64,000 nucleotides of DNA. It comes from Vannielia litorea (GTDB lineage Bacteria > Pseudomonadota > Alphaproteobacteria > Rhodobacterales > Rhodobacteraceae). The notes beneath the pieces are model-generated. The model had not been told where the DNA came from, searched no databases, and worked only from the letters and a program-made list of their open reading frames with translations. The stretch covers positions 3,100,001 through 3,164,000 of the forward strand of contig NZ_FSRL01000001.1 of the NCBI RefSeq assembly GCF_900142295.1, read 5' to 3'. Shown piece after piece: positions 1 through 9,933 of the stretch. Within the stretch, counting starts at the first letter, position 1; each line of letters starts with the position of its first letter. The position numbers and the translations under genes were made by a program.

Positions 1-140
1 GGGGGTATTTACGGATCAGGGCCGGACCCCGCAAGGGCTTTTTTGGAGAAAGATGACATTTTTTTAGCGCCCGCGCGAAAACCCAAGAAAACAAGGGGTT
101 TGCCGCGCCGTTTTTTCTTCACGGCGGCGCGAGGACGGAC

Positions 141-165
141 TTCTGGCCCTGGCCCCTGGCCAGAA
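141..165. repeat. Inverted repeat with 8-bp perfect arms
   Basis: TTCTGGCC at 141-148 pairs with GGCCAGAA at 158-165 around a 9-base centre. It sits directly before the GANTC cluster and shares its last bases with the first GANTC site. No T-tract follows on the plus strand, so it is not a typical terminator. It may be a protein-binding palindrome. Confidence 0.5.
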
Positions 166-182
166 TCGAGGCGATTTGCGAC

Positions 183-191
183 TTATCCACA
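183..191 (+). promoter_or_regulatory. Perfect DnaA box (TTATCCACA)
   Basis: TTATCCACA matches the consensus DnaA-binding 9-mer exactly and lies one base before a GANTC site. I found no second perfect copy in the first 409 bases. A single box can be chance, but its position inside the GANTC cluster makes it worth noting. Confidence 0.55.
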
Positions 192-409
192 GACTCGGAC
201 GTAGGGTCACCCGCGGTTCCGCCCCCCGAGAATCCGGAATCGAGGCCCAGATCGCGTGAATCGGAGCGGCCGACTCCCCTGAATCGGGGCGCGCCGGCGC
301 CAGGAATCGTCCTCAAGGGCAAAAAATCTTCGAGTCACCACCGATTCACGGGCCGGATTCGGGTGGCTGAAGGCTGATTCAGGAGTGTTGCCCCGAGTCA
401 GGGGGCGAT

Positions 410-1018
410 TCAGGCGGTGACGGCCCGCTTGCGAGGCTTCGGAATCACGCGAAGCGCCAGGATCCCCAGGATAGCGCCCATGTAGAAGAGCGGCTCCGCC
501 TGCCAGCCCTTCGCCAGCCACACCCAGTGCAGGCCGCCCAGCAGCACGGCCGGGTAGACCAGCTTGTGCAGCTTGCGCCACCGCGCACCGAGTCGGCGGA
601 CAGAGAGGGTGTTGGAGGTCACCGCCAGCGGAATCAGCAGGACGAACCCGATGAAGCCGATGGTGATGTAGGGCCGCTTGACGATGTCGCCGAGGAGCTG
701 GCCCCAGAGCAGCGACATGTCGAGCACAAGCCAGGTAAGGAAGTGGAGCAGGACATAGAAGAATGCCACCACCCCGACCGCACGCCGGAACTTCAGCAGG
801 TTCAGCCCGGCCCACTTTCGGAGCGGCGTGATTGCAAGCCCCGCGATCAGCAGCTGAAGTGCAAACTCGCCCAGGCTGTGTTCCAATGCCTTGATCGGCT
901 CCGGCCCGCTTGCCCCGGTCGCGCCTTGCCACAGCCAGAAGGCTGCCGGAAGCGGGGCCACAAGGTAGGTGATCCAGGCGGGCACCTTTCGGAGCGTGGT
1001 GTTCAGGGCGTCGATCAT
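410..1018 (-). CDS. msrQ: Protein-methionine-sulfoxide reductase, heme-binding membrane subunit MsrQ
   Basis: This is the inner-membrane b-type cytochrome that passes electrons from the quinone pool or a flavin donor to the periplasmic catalytic subunit MsrP, which repairs oxidised methionine. The 202-residue protein has about six hydrophobic helices of the ferric-reductase-like fold. Candidate heme-ligand histidines appear in short YVLLHFL, KLHKLVY and GLHWVW contexts. The ATG at 1018 is chosen. It lies 7 bp after the msrP stop, and an in-frame ATG at 1057 would overlap msrP. Gene order msrP-msrQ on one strand is the standard operon. No terminator is clear downstream. Confidence 0.92.
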   Translation of the reverse strand: MIDALNTTLRKVPAWITYLVAPLPAAFWLWQGATGASGPEPIKALEHSLGEFALQLLIAGLAITPLRKWAGLNLLKFRRAVGVVAFFYVLLHFLTWLVLDMSLLWGQLLGDIVKRPYITIGFIGFVLLIPLAVTSNTLSVRRLGARWRKLHKLVYPAVLLGGLHWVWLAKGWQAEPLFYMGAILGILALRVIPKPRKRAVTA

Positions 1019-1025
1019 CGGCAGG

Positions 1026-1934
1026 TCAGTAGTTCTTGGCCAGGTCCATGCCGTCATAGAGCGCGGCCACGTCTTCTTCGTAGCCGTTGAACATCAGCGT
1101 GTCCTGCCGCTTGGCGAAGAGGCCACCACCGATGACCCGCTCGGAAGCCTGGCTCCAGCGCGGATGGCTCACTTGCGGGTTCACGTTGGAGTAAAACCCG
1201 TACTCGCGTGCGTTCAGCTTGTTCCAGGTCGTCGGCGGCTCGTCGGTCACCAGGCTGATCCGCACGATCGACTTGATCGACTTGAAGCCATACTTCCACG
1301 GCACAACGAGCCGGATCGGCGCGCCATTCTGGTTGGGCATCGGTTTGCCGTAGATCCCGGTTGCCATCAGCGTTAGCGGATGCAGCGCCTCATCGAGCCG
1401 CAGGCCCTCGACATAGGGGAACGGAATCACATTTCGTTTCACGCCAGGCATGTTCTCGGGCTGGACGACGGTCTCGAAGGCCACGTATCGGGCGCCCTCC
1501 TGCACACCTGCCTTGGCCAGCAGGTCTGCCAGTTCGAAGCCGTTCCACGGCACCACCATCGACCAGGCCTCGACACAGCGAAAACGATAGATCCGCTCCT
1601 CCTCGGTCAGCCCTTCGGTGAGGTCGTTCAGAGAGTAGCTGCCCGGCCGGTCCACCATGCCGTCGATCTCGATCTTCCAGTCCGAGGTGTCGAGCGCGCC
1701 TGCGTTCGCTGCCGGATCGTTCTTGCCGGTGCCGAACTCATAGTAGTTGTTGTAGCTCGCTATGTCCTCGAAGCTGTTCGGCTCAAGCTCTCCGGTCGCA
1801 GCCTGGGCCCGGCCCGCCACGGCACCGGCCATCCCGGCCGCCGTCAGACCGGCAATGATCTGGCGCCTGTTGAGCCAGATAGGCTCGGGCGTCACCTCGG
1901 CTTGCGTGAGCGTGTTCTTCCAGCGGTAGGCCAT
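1026..1934 (-). CDS. msrP: Protein-methionine-sulfoxide reductase, molybdopterin catalytic subunit MsrP
   Basis: This periplasmic molybdoenzyme reduces both stereoisomers of methionine sulfoxide in oxidised envelope proteins, using electrons from MsrQ. The 302-residue product starts with a twin-arginine export signal (NRRQIIAG at about 22-29, ending near AQA at 45). It carries the sulfite-oxidase-type molybdopterin fold. Cys120, in the context RFRCVEAW, is the expected molybdenum-coordinating cysteine. AAAAGGAG stands 6 bases before the ATG. Length matches the family. The gene is first in the msrPQ operon, with 108 bp of AT-richer promoter DNA before it that includes a CTATATAG palindrome at 1960-1967. 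Confidence 0.95.
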   Translation of the reverse strand: MAYRWKNTLTQAEVTPEPIWLNRRQIIAGLTAAGMAGAVAGRAQAATGELEPNSFEDIASYNNYYEFGTGKNDPAANAGALDTSDWKIEIDGMVDRPGSYSLNDLTEGLTEEERIYRFRCVEAWSMVVPWNGFELADLLAKAGVQEGARYVAFETVVQPENMPGVKRNVIPFPYVEGLRLDEALHPLTLMATGIYGKPMPNQNGAPIRLVVPWKYGFKSIKSIVRISLVTDEPPTTWNKLNAREYGFYSNVNPQVSHPRWSQASERVIGGGLFAKRQDTLMFNGYEEDVAALYDGMDLAKNY

Positions 1935-2042
1935 CGTCGTCTCCTTTTGTCCCCACTCACTATATAGAGTGCGAAACTTGAAACATTTTTCACGAGCCGG
2001 TTTGCTTACAGGATCGTCAGAGGCTGAAACACGGCGCGCAGC

Positions 2043-3542
2043 TCATTCGGGCGGCGCGTTGAAGCTGGGAAGAATTCGGTTGAACGGGATCGAGGTGCCA
2101 TCGGGCTGCACCAGCCGCACATGACGCCGCCGCATCAACCGTGGCTCTGCCACGCCGACCGAATGCGCGATGGTCTCGACCTCCTTGATGACCGCCTTGG
2201 CATATTGCGCCACCTTCTTGTCCTTGTCCTCCACCACCAGGCCCTTCTGGAACCGCGGGTTATGAGTGGTAATGCCCGTCGGGCAGGTGTTCCTGTTGCA
2301 TTTCAGCGCCTGGATGCAGCCGAGCGAGAACATGAAGCCCCGTGCCGACGTCACGAAGTCGGCGCCGAGCGCCAGCGCCAGGGCAACGTCGCCCGGGTTT
2401 ACCATCTTGCCGCTCGCCACGAGGCGAATGCGCTCCTTCAGACCGAACTCGTCGCGCAGGTTGTTGAACACGGGCAACGCCTCGCGGATCGGCATGCCGA
2501 CAAGATCCATCAAGGGCATCGGCGCCGCGCCGGTGCCACCCTCGCCACCGTCCAGCGTGATGAAGTCGGGCGCCGCCTCCTCGCCCCGCTCCTCGATCAG
2601 CCGGAACAACGGCCGCCAGACCTCGACATTGCCGATCACCGTCTTGAAGCCCACCGGCTTGCCGGTCACCTCGCGGACATGGGCGATATGGTCGAGCAGG
2701 TCGGCCCAGTCGTCGATCTCGGGGTGCCGGTTGGGCGAGATCGAATCCTCCCCCGCCCGGATGCCCCGGATCTCGGCAATCTCCGGCGTCACCTTGGCGG
2801 CGGGCAGAATGCCCCCCTTGCCCGGCTTCGCCCCCTGCGCAAGCTTCAGCTCGATCATCTTGATCTGAGGGTTCGCGCCAAGCTCCCTCAGCTTTTCGTC
2901 CGAGAGGTTCCCGTCATGGTCGCGCACACCGTATTTGGCAGTGCCGATCTGGAACACGAGGTCACAGCCCCCCTCGAAGTGGTAGGGGCTCACCCCGCCC
3001 TCCCCCGTGTTCATCCATATCCCCGCCATTTTGGCGCCCCGGCTCAGCGCCCGGACGGCAGGCTTGGAGAGTGCGCCGTAAGACATGCCGGAGATGTTGA
3101 AGATCGACGGCGCGATGTAGGGCTCGCGGCAGTACGGGCCGATCAGCATCGGCTCGGTCGAGGCAAACTGGTCATCGAGCGGCGGAAAAGCGGCGTTGAC
3201 GAAGAGCGGCGTGCCGACAACGCTTATGTTGCGCGTCGACCCGAAGGCCACGGTGTTCGACGCACCCTCGCTCGCATGTTTCACCCAGTCCCGCTGCGCC
3301 CGGTTGAACGGCAGCTCCTCGCGGTCCATCGCAAAGAAATACTGCCGGAAGAACTCGCCCAGCGTCGAGAAGAGATGCCGGAACCGGCCCAGCACCGGGT
3401 AATTGCGGCGGATGGCATCCTGCGTCTGGGTGATGTCGGTGATATAGAGGACGGCAGCGCTCAGGATGATAACACCGATCGCCACCAGCAACCCGAAGGC
3501 CAGCACCTGAAGCGCCCAACCCGCCCAATCCATGAACCACAT
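2043..3542 (-). CDS. FMN-binding glutamate synthase family protein with an N-terminal membrane helix
   Basis: The protein resembles the FMN and Fe-S synthase domain of glutamate synthase (GltB) but has no glutaminase domain. It has a membrane helix at about residues 8-35. The 499-residue form starting at the ATG at 3542 is chosen because GGGAGGG stands about 8 bases upstream. An in-frame start at 3569 is possible. Recognisable blocks are GMSYGALSKPAVRALSRGA, PGKGGILPAAKV, LDGGEGGTGAAP and the cysteine motif CNRNTCPTG, which should hold the Fe-S cluster. The in vivo substrate of this stand-alone family is not established, so a glutamate-forming role should not be assumed. A broken small membrane-protein gene lies just upstream on the same strand. 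Confidence 0.85.
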   Translation of the reverse strand: MWFMDWAGWALQVLAFGLLVAIGVIILSAAVLYITDITQTQDAIRRNYPVLGRFRHLFSTLGEFFRQYFFAMDREELPFNRAQRDWVKHASEGASNTVAFGSTRNISVVGTPLFVNAAFPPLDDQFASTEPMLIGPYCREPYIAPSIFNISGMSYGALSKPAVRALSRGAKMAGIWMNTGEGGVSPYHFEGGCDLVFQIGTAKYGVRDHDGNLSDEKLRELGANPQIKMIELKLAQGAKPGKGGILPAAKVTPEIAEIRGIRAGEDSISPNRHPEIDDWADLLDHIAHVREVTGKPVGFKTVIGNVEVWRPLFRLIEERGEEAAPDFITLDGGEGGTGAAPMPLMDLVGMPIREALPVFNNLRDEFGLKERIRLVASGKMVNPGDVALALALGADFVTSARGFMFSLGCIQALKCNRNTCPTGITTHNPRFQKGLVVEDKDKKVAQYAKAVIKEVETIAHSVGVAEPRLMRRRHVRLVQPDGTSIPFNRILPSFNAPPE

Positions 3543-3602
3543 CGCCCTGCCCTCCCGGTTTTGCGGCAAGGATGCGCCGGGGCGGCTCCGGGAGGCAAGC
3601 GA

Positions 3603-3991
3603 TCAGACCAGAATACCCAACCGCTTGCCGAGAAACGACAGCCGCCAGGCCGGACCGATCAGCAGGAACTGCACATCCTGGAAGAACTAGAGCGTCTTGC
3701 CCCCCACCTTGTGGTCCGAGAACTGGCCGAACCACGCCAGCACGTAAGCGGGCCCCCGATCTGCCAGACAGGAATATCGGTTACCGTGTCGAGCGGCAGC
3801 GTCAGCCAGTAGCACAGCCCGGCGTAGGCCGCGAAGCCCACGGTCCGGGTCGGCAAGAGGATGACTCGGTATAATAGAGAGAGCGCCAGAACGATCGTCA
3901 GCCAGTTGAGCCAGGCGATCCCCGCCATGAAGTCCGGCGCCAGAGGACGTGCCCCGTATTCCGACGGGAGCGCGTGGATCTTGCGTACCAT
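3603..3991 (-). pseudogene. Broken gene for a small membrane protein (frameshift plus in-frame stop)
   Basis: Reading from the ATG at 3991 gives a hydrophobic protein (AWLNWLTIVLALSLLYRVILL and following) as far as VWQIGG near 3757. There the frame breaks in a G5C3 run. The next frame continues sensibly with AYVLAWFGQFSDHKVGGKTL, meets TAG at 3688-3690, and after that stop continues with FFQDVQFLLIGPAWRLSFLG to a TGA at 3603-3605. Joining the pieces gives about 128 residues. Two independent lesions suggest a real decayed gene, though a homopolymer sequencing error could explain the first. It lies upstream of and on the same strand as the glutamate synthase-like gene. The family is not recognised. 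Confidence 0.6.
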
Positions 3992-4131
3992 CGCAGCCTC
4001 CTATCTGACGCGGCACCAAAGCGCCTATCGCGCCAAGCCCGGGCCCCGGCGAGGTTGGACCCGCCGCGATGGCAGGCCGATGTCGCACGCAGCTCCTGAG
4101 AGCACCGCGCCCATCGTCTTGCTTCCCATGC

Positions 4132-4160
4132 AAAAGGCCCCTCCCGTCCAGAAGGGGCCT
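4132..4160 (-). terminator. Rho-independent terminator after clpB
   Basis: AGGCCCCT at 4135-4142 pairs with AGGGGCCT at 4153-4160. Read on the minus strand, a short T-run follows the stem. It lies 41-69 bases beyond the clpB stop, as expected for its transcript end. Confidence 0.75.
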
Positions 4161-4200
4161 CGATGCGCTTGGGCGGGCGGGCCACCTGCATCAAAGGTGC

Positions 4201-6816
<2,616 letters not shown>

Positions 6817-6897
6817 CGGTCATTCTCCTTTGTTAAGCGCCCAGTCATGAGGTCTGCCCGCCCGGCGGCACAGACCCGTTTCGGGCCTTCGGGTTCT

Positions 6898-6926
6898 ATT
6901 TGGGGATGGCTGTTGCGGGTCTCAAG
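6898..6926 (-). promoter_or_regulatory. RpoH (sigma-32) type heat-shock promoter of clpB
   Basis: On the minus strand, CTTGAGA (6920-6926) and CCCCAAAT (6898-6905) are separated by 14 bases. This matches the sigma-32 pattern CTTGAAA-N11-16-CCCCATNT closely, and the promoter points at clpB, a classic RpoH target. The leader to the start codon would be about 75 bases. Confidence 0.7.
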
Positions 6927-7037
6927 GGGGCCATGTTCCGACGAATCACTGTTTCGTGACGCCCTGTGGAAAACTTTCTGGAACCACCCCACATGTAGTT
7001 GCGTTCTACTATCGAACCACAGGATGAGGAGGCAGAG

Positions 7038-7238
7038 ATGCCGATCACCGGACCACAGATCGACCACGTCATCTACGACCCGGCCCTGCGCCGCTTCGAG
7101 GCCGACGTCAGCTTCACGACCGGCACGCCACTGCGCCGCAAGGTGCATGTGTCGATCCCCGGCCACGTGCAGTGGGGGCACCAGAAGATGGTCTCCGAGC
7201 TGGTCGCCGCCGGCCAGCGGGCACTTCAGGGCCGCTAG
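7038..7238 (+). CDS. Small conserved-looking protein of unknown function (66 aa)
   Basis: The reading frame starts MPITGPQIDHVIYDP and has a strong GAGGAGG site 5 bases before the ATG at 7038. An in-frame start at 6999 has no such site. The protein is soluble, with a predicted beta-rich first half and a short helix (KMVSELVAAGQRAL) at the end. A strong terminator follows at 7310, so it is probably a single-gene transcript divergent from clpB. I do not recognise a family and give no function. Confidence 0.75.
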   Translation: MPITGPQIDHVIYDPALRRFEADVSFTTGTPLRRKVHVSIPGHVQWGHQKMVSELVAAGQRALQGR

Positions 7239-7309
7239 AGTTTTTTGACGCGGGTCTGCCCGGGCCCGCCATATGGCGATGGGTTGCTGCCTGGCCCATC
7301 TCCTGTCCC

Positions 7310-7356
7310 GGCCCGTCTTCGCATGTCCCCTACAGCGAAGGCGGGCCTCTTTTTTT
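7310..7356 (+). terminator. Rho-independent terminator
   Basis: GGCCCGTCTTCGC (7310-7322) pairs with GCGAAGGCGGGCC (7335-7347) with one G-T pair, followed by TCTTTTTTT. It ends the transcript of the 66-aa gene and lies directly before the stop codon of the convergent saccharopine dehydrogenase gene. Confidence 0.85.
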
Positions 7357-7357
7357 C

Positions 7358-8503
7358 TCAGGCGAGGTGATCGACAACCATCAGGTGCTGGGCCGTGGTG
7401 TGCACGCGGTCGAGCCAGCGGGTCACGAGGCGCGGGTCGGACGGCGCGGCGCTCACGCCCGGCGCGATCTCTCGGGCCAGCACGGCTTCGACCGCCAGCG
7501 CCACCGTGTCGCTCACCAGCCGCGCCATCGCCGATCCGCGGGCATCGCCCCAGGCATCCATCGCGTAGGTCTTGTGATAGACCGGCACGCCGTCGCTCAG
7601 CGCTTCCAGCGCCACGCACAACACCACCCGGTCGGGCTCGCCTTCGTCATAGGCGTGCTTTTCCCAGAACTCGGCGGCCATCTCCGCCAGCCGCGCATCG
7701 AGCTCGGGCTTGCCTTCCAGCCGCTCGACCTCGGAAAATACACCCTTCCAGGCCTCAGCCCAGCCGATCAGCCGCAACGTGCCGCGCACGAAATCCTTGA
7801 CGGTCCAGCCCGGCTCGAAGCCGTATTCCTGCATGAAAGGCAAGCTGTCGCGGTTGGGATAAACTTCGAAGCTCTCGGGTGTGGCGAGAGGCGCATCATA
7901 GCGGCTGAGCGCATCCCACGGGCGCGAAACCCGCAGTTCCGAATGGCTGCGGATCGAGACCGAGGGCGATTTGAGCGCCTTCAGCACGCCCAGCGGCGAC
8001 CAGCTGAACTTGTAGCGGAAGGCATTGGGCACTTTCGGGATGCCGCCGCAATAGCTGATGAAACTCAGCACGTTGTCGGGGCTGAAGCTGTTGGACGCCC
8101 GGTAGTCGGCCATCAGCCAATGGGCCATCAGGTGGTCGATCCCCGGGTCGAGGCCCACTTCGTTGACAAGCCGCAGACCCTTCTCCGTGGCCATCCCGTC
8201 CAGCGCCCGCATCTCGGGGCTGATGTAGGACGAGGAGACGAAGTTGGCGCCGCTCTCGAGGCAGAGCCTGGCAAGCGGCACGTGATGGTCGCCCGGCAGC
8301 ATCGACACGACGACATCGCCTTCGGCCAGCACCGCTTGCAGCGCGGCCATGTCGAAAGTGCGAATGTCTTCGGTCAGGTCGCCCACCGCCGCGCGGGCCT
8401 TGGCCTCGGTGCGGTTCCAGACTGTCACGTCGTCGCGCTCGGACAGCAGCCGCCTCAAGCCGGGAATGGCCGAAAGGCCCGTGCCACACCAGTGAACCGT
8501 CAT
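7358..8503 (-). CDS. Saccharopine dehydrogenase-like protein (C-terminal saccharopine dehydrogenase family)
   Basis: This 381-residue protein belongs to the saccharopine dehydrogenase family that splits saccharopine into glutamate and 2-aminoadipate semialdehyde, or performs a related reductive step. The N-terminus (MTVHWCGTGLSAIPGL) forms a Rossmann fold with a slightly unusual nucleotide loop. NEVGLDPGIDHLMAH near 130 is characteristic of the family. Its ATG overlaps the stop of the upstream gene (ATGA), which implies translational coupling with the lysine-forming partner. Together they suggest a two-gene saccharopine route for lysine breakdown. The direction in this organism is inferred. 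Confidence 0.85.
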   Translation of the reverse strand: MTVHWCGTGLSAIPGLRRLLSERDDVTVWNRTEAKARAAVGDLTEDIRTFDMAALQAVLAEGDVVVSMLPGDHHVPLARLCLESGANFVSSSYISPEMRALDGMATEKGLRLVNEVGLDPGIDHLMAHWLMADYRASNSFSPDNVLSFISYCGGIPKVPNAFRYKFSWSPLGVLKALKSPSVSIRSHSELRVSRPWDALSRYDAPLATPESFEVYPNRDSLPFMQEYGFEPGWTVKDFVRGTLRLIGWAEAWKGVFSEVERLEGKPELDARLAEMAAEFWEKHAYDEGEPDRVVLCVALEALSDGVPVYHKTYAMDAWGDARGSAMARLVSDTVALAVEAVLAREIAPGVSAAPSDPRLVTRWLDRVHTTAQHLMVVDHLA

Positions 8504-9543
8504 GCCATATGGTCCATGAAGGTTGCTTCTGCCCGGCCCCAGACGCCCTTGTCGGTGTCCGAGAGCCGCAGGAGGTGGGGCAGCATCTGTCCGGCAAAAT
8601 CCTCGCTCGACTCCTTGGGAAGCAGCGAGGGCAGGTTGTCGATCGCCATCACGTCGAGCACCGGGGTTTCGGCCACCCGGCGCACCGGCGCGGCCCAACT
8701 GGTGACCGCGTCGTAGACGGGCACCGGGTTGAAATCGCTCGTGGGGTCGCAGGAGATATCGCCGATCGCGGTCAGCCCGCGCGGGCAGGCTGCGGCCTCT
8801 CTCGGCACGAAGATGGGCGTATTCGGCCCGGCCAGCACGCAATTGAGAAAGATGTCGCGCCGCAGGATCTCGGGAAATGGGCCACCCGCGGCGGTATCGG
8901 CAATGTCCCAACGCAGCGGCTCGATGCCGATTGCCGCACACATGTCGCCCGCCCCGGTGCCAACGCGACCCAGCGCGCCGACGATGAGCGCCTGCGGCAG
9001 GCCGAGCCCGTCGAGTTCGCCCGCGACCTCGCGCACCAGCGCCCCCTGCTCCTCCCATTCCTTAACCGGCCCGCAGATTTCGCCGCGCTGCGCGGCCGCC
9101 CAGGCCTTCAGCGTGACAGCCGCGCCGACAAAGCCGGCCCAATAGCCGAAGGCCGCCACGCGGCGGCCGGTCTCGTCGGTCAGGTACTCGAGATCATAGA
9201 GCATGCCGCCGCCCGCGCCGAAGCGCTTCAGCAGCGCTTGCCCGGCCGGCTGGCCCTTGTAGGCATGGCCAAACATGATGTGGCGATGGGCCAGCGGCGT
9301 GCCATCCTCGGGCAGTTCCTTCAGCCCGTAGATCAGTGCATCGGCGGGTGCCTCGCGCCAGCTGCCGCGCGGGGCGATCTCGGCACCGGCTTCTCGGTAG
9401 TGCGCGATCGGGATGATGCGGTCGGGGCTTTCCTCCACTGTCACGTGAATGCCCTGCGCCTTTAGCACTTCGACGCCCTCGGGCACGAGGCCCACGCGCC
9501 GTTCGTTCTCGCGCTCTTCGGCACGGACCCAGAGGTGAACCAT
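8500..9543 (-). CDS. Saccharopine dehydrogenase (lysine-forming) / lysine-ketoglutarate reductase type
   Basis: The 347-residue protein has the alanine dehydrogenase/transhydrogenase-like fold of lysine-forming saccharopine dehydrogenases. The N-terminus contains VRAEERENERRVGLVPEGVE, and YGLKELP, HIMFGHAYKGQ and the dinucleotide-binding region GALGRVGTGAGD near 190 are recognisable. The likely reaction joins or separates lysine and 2-oxoglutarate through saccharopine with NAD(P)H. MVHLWVRAEE at 9543 is the chosen start. MSGG at 9573 is an alternative. It overlaps the downstream saccharopine dehydrogenase-like gene by 4 bp. A mini membrane-protein gene lies 67 bp upstream. Confidence 0.87.
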   Translation of the reverse strand: MVHLWVRAEERENERRVGLVPEGVEVLKAQGIHVTVEESPDRIIPIAHYREAGAEIAPRGSWREAPADALIYGLKELPEDGTPLAHRHIMFGHAYKGQPAGQALLKRFGAGGGMLYDLEYLTDETGRRVAAFGYWAGFVGAAVTLKAWAAAQRGEICGPVKEWEEQGALVREVAGELDGLGLPQALIVGALGRVGTGAGDMCAAIGIEPLRWDIADTAAGGPFPEILRRDIFLNCVLAGPNTPIFVPREAAACPRGLTAIGDISCDPTSDFNPVPVYDAVTSWAAPVRRVAETPVLDVMAIDNLPSLLPKESSEDFAGQMLPHLLRLSDTDKGVWGRAEATFMDHMA

Positions 9544-9610
9544 CAGACTTCCCCGCAAGTTGCCGCCCGACATAACCGCCTTGCGCCGCCGGGCGCAATC
9601 GAGTCGCCGC

Positions 9611-9766
9611 TCAGAACAGCCCGCGCAGCGCCGGAAGCACCCCGGCTGCGACGAGCCCGACGAGCAGACCCAGGCCGAACCGGGCCGGCATCCGCCAGTG
9701 GACCGGAACGAAGCCGGCCAGCAGGCCGCAAACAACGGCGTAGTAGGCGAGTGAAACACCGTCCAA
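9611..9766 (-). CDS. Small two-helix membrane protein (51 aa, TTG start)
   Basis: The frame begins at TTG (9764-9766), with GGAGG 9 bases upstream, and encodes about 51 residues with two membrane helices: VSLAYYAVVCGLLAGFVPV, then a short WRMPAR basic loop, then FGLGLLVGLVAAGVLPALRGL. Hydrophobicity, the positive loop and the Shine-Dalgarno site together make it a credible gene. It lies upstream of and on the same strand as the saccharopine pair and may be cotranscribed. Its function is unknown. Confidence 0.65.
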   Translation of the reverse strand: MDGVSLAYYAVVCGLLAGFVPVHWRMPARFGLGLLVGLVAAGVLPALRGLF

Positions 9767-9808
9767 GCGTCAGGTCCTCCCCAGTTTCGGAACCGCGTTT
9801 CGCATGTA

Positions 9809-9864
9809 TTGAACAGTCGTTCAAAAAATCATTTGACGCATGCCCCGTGCCTTGCCCATAGTAT
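9809..9864 (+). promoter_or_regulatory. Candidate promoter with a TetR-type palindromic operator upstream of the acyl-CoA ligase/ABC locus
   Basis: TTGAAC at 9809-9814 and GTTCAA at 9819-9824 form a perfect 6-bp inverted repeat around AGTC. It is followed by TTGACG (9833-9838), and CATAGT stands 18 bases further (9857-9862) as a plausible -35/-10 pair. The palindrome resembles operators of TetR-family regulators of fatty and aromatic acid catabolism, but no such regulator gene is in the window. The promoter faces the ligase gene at 9934. Confidence 0.5.
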
Positions 9865-9933
9865 CGGCCAATCAACGTCGGGCCAATGGCCTGGTGCCTG
9901 GGGAGAGGCACCTTCTGGGAGGAGACATTGACG

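Larger units (their letters stand above)
1..409. other. Gene-free region with a GANTC cluster (candidate replication-control or methylation-controlled region)
   Basis: No convincing reading frame covers this stretch, which lies downstream of msrQ. It has T-rich runs near 41-66 and 111-119, one perfect DnaA box, an 8-bp-arm palindrome, and 14 GANTC sites beginning at 163, 192, 230, 237, 258, 272, 281, 304, 332, 343, 356, 376, 395 and 407. A fifteenth lies at 442 inside msrQ. About one would be expected by chance in 250 bp. GANTC is the CcrM methylation site of alphaproteobacteria, and several alphaproteobacterial origins combine DnaA boxes with such sites. An origin-like or cell-cycle-controlled role is inference. 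Only one DnaA box is visible, so an origin is not proven. Confidence 0.6.

Noticed and set aside
2121..3812. 563-codon plus frame opposite the FMN-binding gene
   Set aside because: It is antisense to a gene with clear family motifs and has low-complexity charged composition.
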